A stretch of DNA of 64,000 nt from Mangifera indica. Taxonomy: Eukaryota > Streptophyta > Magnoliopsida > Sapindales > Anacardiaceae. The position numbers and the translations under genes were made by a program. Of the stretch, positions 36,400 through 46,479 are shown piece after piece. Under the pieces are notes generated by a model, which worked only from the letters and a program-made list of their open reading frames with translations, had not been told where the DNA came from and made no database searches. Numbering within the stretch: the stretch's first letter is position 1; each line of letters starts with the position of its first letter. Where the stretch lies: the NCBI RefSeq assembly GCF_011075055.1, contig NW_025401096.1, positions 868,001-932,000 on the forward strand, given 5' to 3'.

Positions 36400-36830
36400 A
36401 CCCCTTATGGCCTCATAGTAAATACCCTTTCAATATCACTTTGGATCACAGATTTGGCATCTCAAAATATCTATCCCTAATCCTATATCCAACATCCAGT
36501 GGCATAAACATTGCAATGTCAGTGAACGTGGAAAAGTGAAAGTCGATAACAAGAACAAACTCATATGGGCTTGAACCTCATGTCAACCTCTCTCAATATA
36601 AATGGGTGAACCAAAACTGAATTGAATCTTATGTCTCTTAATTGCAAAAAATATCCAAAACAAGTCCTCTCAAATATTTTTAACTGCCTCTAGGTTAAGA
36701 TAGACATGATCAGGATCATGGGTTCTCATTTTACTCAGATTGTTATCTCCACCAAGAAGTATAGACTCTCATTGAGAAATCTCAATTTCCTCCTTTGATT
36801 CCCCTTATGCTCCTCATGTTTTCTTTTTAT
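36395..36830 (-). pseudogene. DUF1985-like gene fragment (left part)
   Basis: Minus-strand reading in shifting frames gives FAIKRHKIQFSFGSPIYIER and FLVIDFHFSTFTDIAMFMPL, followed by DVGYRIRDRYFEMPN, leading into the DDED codons at the gypsy insertion site. The first block has the layout of the N-terminal part of DUF1985 (a W/F..I....I.FS...F stretch), but I am less certain of it than of the PWG part beyond the insertion. Stops and shifts show it is dead. Confidence 0.45.
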
Positions 36831-38156
36831 TTTTGGAATCTTTTTGTCAAATAATAAAAAAAAATGTTATTATGATAATTTTCATAATATTATCAAAATA
36901 ATTCAAAAAAACATATTAGAAATTCAAAAATTATATATTTAAAAAACCTTAATATGAAATGCACACATTTACTAAATAAGTAAAATTTATCAATTATCAC
37001 AAAAATAAAAAAAAAATAGATTGAAAATTTGAAAACTACATGTGGAAAAACCCTAAGATAGCAAAAATTTCAATTTGTCCCATAATCATGGAAAATTTCA
37101 ATTAGTTCCCTGTAATCCATAATAATTTCACTTTGTCCTCTCATAAACCTCATAATTTGAAAAAAGACTGACTGAAAATTCAAAAATCACATGTCTAAAA
37201 ATCTTAATGTGAAATGTATATATCCCTTAAATAAGCAAAATCTATCAATTATCCTAACAATTCAAAAAAAATGGACTGAAAATTTGAAAATTACACATTA
37301 AAAAATCTTAGGATAGCAAAAAATCCAATTTGCCCCCATAATCATGATAAATTTTAATTAGCCCTCTCTAATCCATAACAATTTTAGTTTACCCCCCCCC
37401 CCCCCCCCCCCCCCCATAAACTTCATAATTCCTTATGCCCCATAACTAAAAATTTTAATTTGCACCTCCTAAACCCATAAAATTACAATTTGCCAACTTA
37501 AACCAAAAAATTGTATTTTCCCCCTAACGCGAAATATCACAAAACATCACTGTTGAAGAACTTGCATAAAAAAACCACGGTTGAGAAACTCCCTTTTTCC
37601 CCTTATCATGAAATATCACAAATGTGGTATACTGTTGAAGAAATCAATTTTTCCCCTATAGTGAAAACCCTGAATCCCAGTCGTTTTGAGATGAATTTTG
37701 TATGACTTGTGTACCCAAAATGCTTTTTTCAACTCTCATTTTAACACCAAACAAATCTATGTCTACTATAAAACAAAAACCCTTAATAAATTAATCCAAA
37801 ACACGCAAAAATCGACCCAAAAAATGGATAGTTCATACCAAAAACCTTAATTCTAAAATGTTAAAAATCTTTATCAAATCAATAAAATATCAACACCAAA
37901 ATGATTAAAAGTGGATATTGAATGATTTACCATCCTTGTTGGCCATTTTAGTCATTGCAAAACTGTAAAAACTCATTGAAAATTATCGGTCTCGTGATGA
38001 CTTATGATACTGCACAGTGAATTCGTGAATTGTGAAATTCAATTTGAAAGTGCACAGTAATTTTGCGTAGTTCAACTATGCGTTTTAATTGAATATGTAA
38101 AGAGCATTTTAGTTATTTCATGTTTTTGGGCTTTTTTGCTTAATGTGCAAAATTGT
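36831..38156. other. Right interior of the large TIR element, non-coding
   Basis: Repetitive AT-rich text built from words such as AATTTGCCCCCATAATCATG, CCATAACAATTTTAGTTT and AAATTTGAAAATTACACAT, in two or three degenerate rounds (36900-37400). A different block follows, with CACTGTTGAAGAA twice and TGAATTCGTGAATTGTGAAA. The short ORF at 37511-37705 has no recognisable domain. Confidence 0.5.
37392..37415 (+). repeat. Uninterrupted run of 24 C
   Basis: Homopolymer inside the large TIR element. Together with the 20-G run at 19305 it places long G/C tracts of opposite strand in the two halves of that element. Confidence 0.95.
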
Positions 38157-38204
38157 AGACATTTTTGCTTGGTTTTGTATATAACAAAATATTTAATTTA
38201 ATAT
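38157..38204. repeat. Right terminal inverted repeat of the large TIR element
   Basis: AGACATTTTTGCTT, 18 bases, ATATTTAATTTAATAT: the inverse of the left end in both words and in spacing (17 bases there). Confidence 0.6.
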
Positions 38205-38575
38205 CTTTATAATAAGACCACATATTAAATATTCAAATATAATTGAATAAATTTTTAATTAAAAATAAAATAATATTTAATTATATAAATAAAGATTAAT
38301 TAAATTAATAAAATTAACGTAGGTATATTGCTCTTGTAATTAAGAGAAGTTGTGCACCATTATGCTCAATATATCATTTTATAATTACTTAAAAGGTAAG
38401 GAGTTTTAAGATATTCCAAAATTTAATCAAATAATCACATTCTCTTCGTAATTTTATAAATAAAATAATTCTTCGGATATTTGAAGATTTTTGTTATTTA
38501 ATTGTACTAAAAGAAAATTATTATTATTATTATTACTTTTATAGTCTAATGATATTCCTTTCTTATGTGGGGAAA
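38205..38575. other. AT-rich intergenic sequence
   Basis: Low-complexity AT-rich DNA with an (ATT)n stretch near 38520. No gene seen. Confidence 0.5.
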
Positions 38576-40130
38576 TTGTCATAACACACAAATTGATTAA
38601 TTGGTTCAATCAAGAATCAATGCCAAATTTAATTCAAGTTATAACTAAAATATCTGTTTTAATCATTGAATAAGATTAATTCAAGTGAATAATATTTAAT
38701 CGCACTTTAATTATCTGTTTAAACGCATATAACTATTTTAATATTATTATTTGAATAAAATATATTTTAAACTTTTAGTTATGTCATACTAATATTATTG
38801 GTTTAAATGCCTTGTCAAACTTGCTGACCTACAAATCAATCTTTTAACTGTGGTGATATTTGGTCTACTTTTAAGGACTTTTGGGATTGCAATGCTGCAA
38901 ATAATGTACTATTTTTTTAATCAAAATTGAATAATTATTAAATTTGCATATGATGTTTATGTGTCCTATTTGTTGTTTGGTTCTTGCTTGGTGTATTAAA
39001 GTTAATTAGCTAATTAATTAAGGCCAAATGGCGATTTCCCATCAAAGGTTCGATGAAACAACGAATTCCAACTCTTTAAATTTTGAAAAACCAAATTCCT
39101 ACGTATCACCTATTTTTGCTAGCTGTTTGGTTTTTCTTGAAAGCAATTGTTTTATTTATTTTTATTAAAATTATAAAACCATCATTCATACGTAATAAAA
39201 ATGCAAATTATCAATGTATTCTTACTAATTTCAAAATTTATCACTTAAAGTCTTTTAAAAAATTAAAACTCTAATTAACTTTAAAACGTTGTATTTTAAT
39301 TAATTTTTTGAGGTATAATTGTCATTTTGAAACTACCAAATGACATATTAAACTACTGGAATTTTCAAGAATACTTCTAAACCTTTTTCAAAATTTTAAA
39401 ACCCTTCAAAATTTTTATTAATACCTCCTAAATTTTTAAAAATTATAGTTTGCCTCCAAACTTAAAAAAAAAGGAAAATATAACAAAAAAGAAAAAGAAA
39501 AATAAAAAGAGTAGAAGAAAAAGAGAAAAAAGAGAAAATATAAAACTCTATGTAAAATATTTTTTTTACTTTTAGATTTAACAAAATTCACTAATAAAAA
39601 TATATAATTGGTGGAATATAATTTTTTTTAAAATCTAAAAGGTAAGAATTTGTTATATCAACAAACTTTGGGCACGAAAAACTCTTTTAGCCTAAAATTA
39701 ATTATATATTAATTTGATAAAACCACTTACAAGTTAGAGGTCGGTGACAGGCCCTTCTCAACAAGAGCAGAAGCCAATAATTCACTCTTAATTATTTTAT
39801 GGGTTAATAATTGAATTATGACATGATTAATGAAAATAAATCGTGAATAATCAGTACATATCGAATCTCACAATATAAAACACGTTTATTTGAAAAGTTA
39901 ATAACCAATAATCTGTTGCCAGGTCACTAAAACAACTGTTTAGTTTGCATAATTAATTAGAACAAGCTTTCATTTTTTATATTTAAGATGGAGTGTATAC
40001 CTCACCATTTCGATGAAGAAGACATGCCTGATCATCAATGTCAACAACTCACGAATAAATTGATATTGTACCCAACATACAATTGAGGGTAGATACTATC
40101 ATGGGCCGTATTAAACTGAATTCAAGCTTA
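38576..40130 (+). repeat. Duplicated non-coding segment, copy 2 (partner at 12245-14475)
   Basis: Colinear with copy 1 from AAATTGTCATAACACAC to GGTAGATACTATCATGGGCC, with many substitutions and indels (my rough estimate is 70-80 percent identity in alignable parts). No gene. Sequence beyond 40130 does not match the sequence beyond 14475. Confidence 0.7.
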
Positions 40131-40517
40131 GCCTATGAAGCCCATGAGTTGGGCTATGCCATGACCTGTAACATGACAAGACCCAAAACACAACCCAAAG
40201 CCTCTTAAACCACGCCTCCGAACCTTTAATAGATTGATACACTTGTTTTAACAAGTCAATAAATCAAATTATATATTTTTTTATACTTAATTTTTTTTAT
40301 CAACATACAAAATTCAAACCTTGTCGAGGTTGACCCTAAGGCACCTGACACAACCTACAAGCCTATCACAGCTTGCAAAATTGCAAACAATGCTTATGTA
40401 GGTTGTGTCTTTTTCTAAAGGATTCGGTCGTGTTGCGAGTCGAGTCGGCCTTCTGGATACACATACACACACATGTGTTTGTGTATGTGTCCAAAGGGCC
40501 GAGCCATGCTGATACAT
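40131..40517. other. Intergenic sequence
   Basis: Contains GGCCCATG-type words near 40140 and a (CA/TG)n stretch near 40465. The minus-strand ORF at 40314-40517 comes from that repeat and has no domain. Confidence 0.4.
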
Positions 40518-40845
40518 TAGGGTTGTAATTGAGTCAAACTAAGTCGAGCTCGATTACATTTGCACAAAACTCGAGCTTGAGTTTGAAATAGGAATGATTG
40601 ATTTAAGTGCGACTAGATAAATTATAGTTAAATCATATAACTTATATATTTATCAATTATCTTCTATCTTCAAAACAAGAAATAAGATTTCAAGAGTTTA
40701 CATGAAAAATTTTAAACTTTTAGAGACTTATTGATATTGTATTTGAACCGAATCACAAGCTTGTGAACTTATCAAACTAAATAATAGCAAGCTTGAGATC
40801 ATCTCGAGAACAAAAATCAAAGTGTTTGACTCGTTTGTAGCCTTA
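40518..40845. mobile_element. Small hAT-like non-autonomous element (MITE)
   Basis: Left end TAGGGTTGTAATTGAGTCAA; right end read inward TAAGGCTACAAACGAGTCAA, about 16 of 22 bases matching. The interior is rich in CTCGAGCTTGAG words. No clear 8-bp duplication. Confidence 0.5.
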
Positions 40846-40878
40846 CTATAAACACTATATATATATATATATAAGATT

Positions 40879-41259
40879 TAGGGCTGGAAATGAGTCGAAC
40901 CGAGCTCAAACAAGGCCTGACTTGTTTTGGATTGGGCTCGACTTAGGTGGGTTTGAACTCGTCAAGATCGCTCAATCACATGTTCGAGATTAGGTTCTTG
41001 TTCGTTGTCTTAGGCTTGTCCGAGCTATGTCCTTTTCAAGCCCAAACAAACTTGTTTTAAATCTAACTCTATCTTTAGGTAGGCCTAGAAACAATGTCAT
41101 TCGTTAAAGGTCCAAGCGAGAGTCGAGCACAGCTCTAGTTTGGGTTTGGGATCGGGTTCATTTCCAGTTATACTTCCTCGCTCATACTCTGGTTTGTGTT
41201 CGTTGTTTCAAGCGAAACTTGTTTTGAACTCAAACAAACTCACTTTGAATCTAGCCCCA
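40879..41259. mobile_element. 381-bp hAT-like MITE with near-perfect 8-bp duplication
   Basis: Left end TAGGGCTGGAAATGAGTC; right end read inward TGGGGCTAGATTCAAAGTGA. Flanked by ATAAGATT (40871-40878) and ATCAGATT (41260-41267), seven of eight identical. Interior full of TCGAGCT and TTGTTTTGAACTC-like words, no ORF. Confidence 0.65.
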
Positions 41260-41267
41260 ATCAGATT

Positions 41268-42778
41268 AAACATAGCAAAAATTCTCATGGACTTCATGAA
41301 GTTATAACGGAAGAATGAAAACTAATTGTTGATCCATACATTACAACTAATTGTGCCTTGTGAATTCAATAACTAATTATTGATTTTAATTTATATATAT
41401 TTAAAAATTTCAAAACATTGGTATTAGAGAATAACAAAAGAGAGCAATATTATACGTACATATTTTGAATATATAAATGATTATATACTTATATGTGTCA
41501 TTACGTGATTAAGTATTATTTTATTCTTAATTTAAAATCACCAAATCATATGATAACATATATATGTGTGTAACTATTTGTGTATTCAAAATTGATACGT
41601 ATAGTTTTATTGTAACAAAAAATATAGTTTGGATCTAAAGTATACTACGATATACCAAATCGACATGTCATAGTTGAGCAACAATAAGATGAATATACAT
41701 GTCAGAAATTTTAGGCTCTTTGAACTTGGAGAGTATGGATCAATATCTTTTTTAATTATGAGCTTTAACATGTTTTTAAGTCATGGCTGGTCAAATAATT
41801 TATGTCTATCCAACTTAGATATCTATTACATTCTATAAACTTTCATTTTTATTTTTCTTTAATATGAGACTTATACTTGGGTTTGGCCATTGTTGGCTTA
41901 ATCCAGTGTGGGGTCTAACTCTTATTTGGCTAGCTAATGATTTCATCTGGGTTTTAACCCAAAGGTCTGGTATTTTTCAATTCAGCCGACCATGCTCAAG
42001 CGAACAATTTCTGGTTCAATGCCCCTAAAACTTGAAGTGTGGCTTAATTTCTTTATTATTTATAGACTGTAAAACCCAAAAAAATGTTAAAAGTTCATGA
42101 TTAATAAAGATGTTATATCAAATCAATCAAGTTAAGCACTCATAAATTAGTCATTAGTCACATTTTATACATAAGAAAATATGATTAACAAAGCAAACCA
42201 AGCATGAATTTTAATTGACAAGAATTGCTAGCAACAAGACATTAGTTAGCAATCACTCAGTTTTAACCAGAGAAAATGGAAAGAGATGGGAACTATATTG
42301 CCTACCAAAATATGGAGTAATTTATGAGACATGAACAGCCTGTGAAATGAAAAGGCTTACATAGAGATTGAAATGAGATAAAATACAGCAAATTTTTGTA
42401 TATATTTTGTTTATTTATTTAAATGTTTGTTTGGTGAGGTAGACACACGAGAGTTCTATTCATGATCTAAAATTGTTTTTTAGGATTCATGGGATCAATT
42501 TTTTCCTTCCTGCATTTTCTACGGTCTCAATTTGTTTACAAAAACCTTAATTCAGACAAATATTGTTGCATGGATGAGCTTTGTTCTCATGCTTGAAATG
42601 AACTTGAATGTTTGCCATCTCCTTTTATATTTGGATTTAATTTTATTTACTTTTTTGTTTGATAAAAACATCGAAAGATGTGAAACTTAATTAATTTTGA
42701 TCACCAAATTATCTGACAAATTAAATTATTTGTAAATGTTAATTGACAAAGGTAAATAATGAAGTCTCTTTTAGCTCC
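41268..42778. other. Intergenic sequence, nothing recognised
   Basis: AT-rich DNA without a recognisable gene, LTR or inverted repeat. Confidence 0.5.
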
Positions 42779-43737
42779 CATGAATATTGCCCACTCAAAC
42801 TTTGATAAAACATCGATTTCTAACCCTTTAAAATTAAAAAGTCCACTCCCATCAATGAAAACCCTTATAGACATGGAAGGGTAAGAAGGTTATTTTGCCC
42901 CGAACCCTTAAACTTCTGTCCAAAACCGTTGTCTGAGCATTCCTCAACTTCATCACCATATCCATTACTACCACCATCACCATCGCAAAGATTTATGTCA
43001 AGAACCACTCTAGAAGCACCACTGCAAAATTCAATAAAATACATGCAGATCAACATGCCAACCTTGAAAGTCAATTGATGGTTAAGGATACTTCAAGTTA
43101 GGGCTAAGGAGTATGAAACGAATCAAAAGTTGGAGGTGGGTGTGTTTTGATTGATGAAGCTAACAGTGTATATGTGTTTCGAAGATGTCAAATCTCAATT
43201 TCATCAGAGATGACTAAGGAAATGACAGATGGGTTGCCGAGTATTGGTTTGAGTGCATTGGATTGGCATATGTAATAGAAGATGCTTTCAATGGCTGCAG
43301 AGAGGTGAGCCAACCAACACGTACATTTTGGACTGCTAAGAGATTCTTAGAAGCAGAAGTGTTTGTTGCTCTTTGTTCAGAGGGATCAAGCCCAAAATTG
43401 TTCTCCCATTTCTTGCCCAGAAGTTGTAAAGCTGCATCGGTGTGCTCTAAGTAACAAGATGTTTGCTTGTAATGGTAGGCGTCTCGATGATAGTGATAGT
43501 GAGATGAAGATGGTGATGATGTGGTGACGATGAAGATGGAGATGAGAAGATTTAGGTAATGGTTTTGAGAAGAATTAAAGTTTACTGGAGGTATAATGAC
43601 CTTCATGGTTTTGTATGCAACAATTTTCACTAACAGACATGGATGAAAAGTGAGTAAACAGACTGGTCAAACTTAAAGATGAAAAATCACATTATTTCTT
43701 CAATGTTAAAGTTCGTGTGGGACATGGTTATTTGGCC
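42779..43737. mobile_element. Candidate Pack-MULE: TIR-like ends around GC-richer gene-like filling
   Basis: The left end contains TTGCCCACTCAAACTTTG; the right end read inward contains ATGTCCCACACGAACTTTA, both of the CCCAC.CAAACTTT form of plant Mutator-like termini. The filling (42900-43630) has higher GC and clean short ORFs on both strands (43214-43630 minus, 138 residues, hydrophobic start then Ser/His-rich; 43263-43454 plus), suggesting a captured exon. I do not recognise the source gene, and no 9-bp duplication was found. Confidence 0.35.
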
Positions 43738-43924
43738 TCTGTCCTATTTACTCATCTTCTTTACACATTTTGTGGTACAGACTTTCAGTCTTAATATGTG
43801 TGGATATTAATAACTTACAATATTGACATTATAAGACCTTCAGTTACAGAATATTATCAAAATTAATATGAAAGATTTTAATAGATCCTAATCAAAACAA
43901 AAAATTGGTGGTTTACATAATAGT

Positions 43925-45395
43925 GGACTGTGTCGGGCTAGCTTCAATATGGCCCACTGGCTTACTGGGCCTAAGGCCCGCATAGTTGCAAACCTTCATG
44001 TCAGACCAACCCACAGAAAAGTATAGGCCCACGGTTTGACCCTATATATATAAGGTTGTGTCAGGCTCTAAATGGGTTTGCTCGCAGGTTGACCTATTAA
44101 AACTATTTTTTTAATCTATTTAATTAAAAAATTAAACAAAAATAAGTTTTCAATTACTAAAATCGAATACAATACCCTGAACATTTTATTGATAATCCCT
44201 CACTTATGGCGGAGGAATACTATAGTTACATGATAAAAAATATCATAATATATTACAAATCAATTCATTTACATAATATATAATTACAAATATAAGTATG
44301 ATATATATACCTTTATCTTCTTGTCCCTAACGTCCAAATTATTGAATTTTTTGAAGATATCTTCTGTAACCCAATTATGTAATTTGAAGTCAGCTTTAAT
44401 CCAATCCTTCGTACGTATGATCGTCTTGACAATGTGTGGGTGTGAATTAGATAATCTATCATCCAACATATATCCACTTGTACTAAAAACGGATTTTGAT
44501 GTTATAGTAGATATCAGAGGGGTTAGTAGATCTTGGGCCATGGGGGTAGGCACAGGAAAACTTTCATGACTTGCTTTCCACCATACCAAAACATATAATT
44601 TCTTATCACCATATCGTTTAATAATTTTTGGATAATGATCATTATTGATATAATTATAAAACTCACCATAATTTGAACTCTAACTCACAGACTGCTTACC
44701 TTTGTGCAAGAGTGACCATATGTGTGACTTTCTTTAGCTTGAACAACGAGAATATACCTCGGGTTCTAAACTTTGTGCCCTCCTTCCATATTTATTTTCA
44801 TAAATACTATATATTTCCAATAAAAAATCTTGAATATCGTTTATGCAATTAATACTGTTGGTGATTAATAAATTATCATTAATAGCATTTAATAAAATTT
44901 TTATTTCTAATATTTTTGCCCTAGGATCTACGATAGTGGCAACAACATAAAGTAAAAGAATTTAGTTCCAATATTTTTTAAATTTGTGTTCCATTTGTCT
45001 AAGTATATTTTGGAAAGAATTATGATACCTAAAATCTTTAAAAATATTACTAATTTCCAAAATACTATACAAAATTAAACAAGTAATTGGATGGTATATA
45101 CCTGGACATTGGTCCGTGATTGCCTTTAATGTCTCTAACATGTTCCTTAGAGTTATGATAATCTCCTAATCATGATCTGTATAAAAAAAAAAGCATGACT
45201 TTTTGAAACTTTTGGTTAGATTTTGAAGAAGCGTGTTATAGCTACTTCATACCTTTCACATGCTTTCAACATGAGTATATTGCATTCCACCTAGTTCTAA
45301 CATTTGTTTTTAATTTTTTTCTTCTTAACCTCATTGACTTAGATAATTTATTATATGTTTGAATTTGTGATTGGGATGATAAAATGTGTGTAATG
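43925..45395 (-). pseudogene. hAT remnant related to the element at 7353-10331
   Basis: The minus strand carries the C-terminal half of the same hAT family. The dimerisation domain is open (44589-44284): LLTPLISTITSKSVFSTSGY, MLDDRLSN, KDWIKADFKLHNWVTEDIF. Upstream parts, broken by stops, correspond to KYW..., the LDPRAK region and NSTY. Even the 3' non-coding flank matches (GTACCCCGAA/ATACCCTGAA, CTCACTTATGGC.GAGGAATAC). The left end has the same GGCCC-rich subterminal style. The N-terminal half, including the BED finger, is absent; it stops where the family-B LTR fragment begins. Confidence 0.85.
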
Positions 45396-45401
45396 ACATG
45401 T

Positions 45402-46020
45402 CTAATTGTTGATATCTATGGCTATATGACTTTTTGGCCACAATGGGATGAGATTATAGCCTAATCTATATTAGTCATTGATGTGTATTAGTTCATATCG
45501 AGGAACCACTGAGATAGATACATTTCTATGTCTCAACTTTGAAAGATATTGATTGATGAAAGGATTGAATTTCACGTAATTGTAATGTTATAAAAACTTA
45601 AAAGATGTCCACTGGCACTTTGTTGTCCGAGTGGCCATGATGCTTTATTAGAGGCTAATCTTGGTTTGTGTCTGATTCACCCTGAATCTGGACACTATCA
45701 ACTCAATACAAAGCTTATGGGTTACACACATAAATGAGTTAAATTGAACTCAAATGAGTGGATTGTTTTTTGACAATCTTGGTGTTCAAGGCCTAGAGAG
45801 AGACCACGAATAGACTAGGTTTACCCAATGGGTAGGGAGGACTCGATTTAACCATGTCTTGACCAAGTGCCAGCCATGCACTTGGTGAGAGAGGTGTCAA
45901 CCATGCAAATGCATGATGTTGATTAACACCTTGTAACAAAAACATGCCGATCAACACATATGTGTACCAATAGTGCAAGTTTATGGCCATGTCAACTGAC
46001 ACACATTGTTAAACATAATT
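45402..46020 (+). mobile_element. LTR-like repeat, family B, copy 2 (fragment)
   Basis: Matches 5036-5480 in the same orientation over about 450 bp. The remainder up to 46020 is of uncertain origin. No primer site or coding sequence belongs to it. Confidence 0.55.
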
Positions 46021-46479
46021 ATATATATGTATTTTAAAAAAACATGATTTATGATTTGATTATGTCATTTTTAAATGTATTTATTCATGACCTCATTTTC
46101 AAATGTGTAAAAATAGGGCATTCATAAGTTATTTGGACATAGAGAATTCAAATTGGTCATTTTCAAATGTATTTATTTATGATCTCATCTTGATTGATCA
46201 TCAAGATGACATTTTAACTTCGATAAATCTTTTTTTGAAAAATATGTCTCCCATTGGCACGCCCTCTCAGTGTCACATTTCTTAAGAATATTATCTCATC
46301 TTTACTCGCTCTTTCAGTGTCAAAGGTGATTGCTCGTGTGAGTGAGTCAATTCTAACTTGTGTGACTTGTAATCTCGTTGAGCTAAAAATGATGTGTATA
46401 CAGTGAAAACCTAAGAATTACAGGATGCAAGTTTAAAACAAAATGAACTTGAATTCATGGTTTTTATTGTTATGTCATT
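46021..46479. other. AT-rich spacer with a local duplication
   Basis: TCATTTTCAAATGTATTTATT and a near copy (at about 46062 and 46154) frame a short direct duplication. Part of this may be the decayed 3' untranslated region or LTR of the minus-strand copia. No gene. Confidence 0.35.

Larger units (their letters stand above)
18184..38204 (-). mobile_element. About 20-kb composite TIR element carrying a DUF1985-type gene, with two nested retrotransposons
   Basis: The two outer ends mirror each other. The left reads ATATTAAATTAAATAT, 17 bases, then AAGCAAAAATGTCT; the right, read inward, gives the same two words separated by 18 bases. The left end repeats a word close to AAGCAAAAATGTCTCAT three times, as the smaller element at 14584 repeats AAGCAAAAATACCCA. 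Inside are minus-strand fragments of one gene (36.8 to 19.3 kb) with a DUF1985-like PWG motif. DUF1985/Ulp1-type genes are known passengers of Mutator-like (Kaonashi-type) elements. Removing the copia (21.2-26.6 kb) and gypsy (27.0-36.4 kb) insertions leaves about 5.3 kb. The AT-rich outermost words make exact ends and target duplication uncertain. Confidence 0.55.

Noticed and set aside
40518..40845. 8-bp target duplication for the small hAT-like element
   Set aside because: Flanks TGATACAT and CTATAAAC do not match, so the element call rests on inverted ends only.
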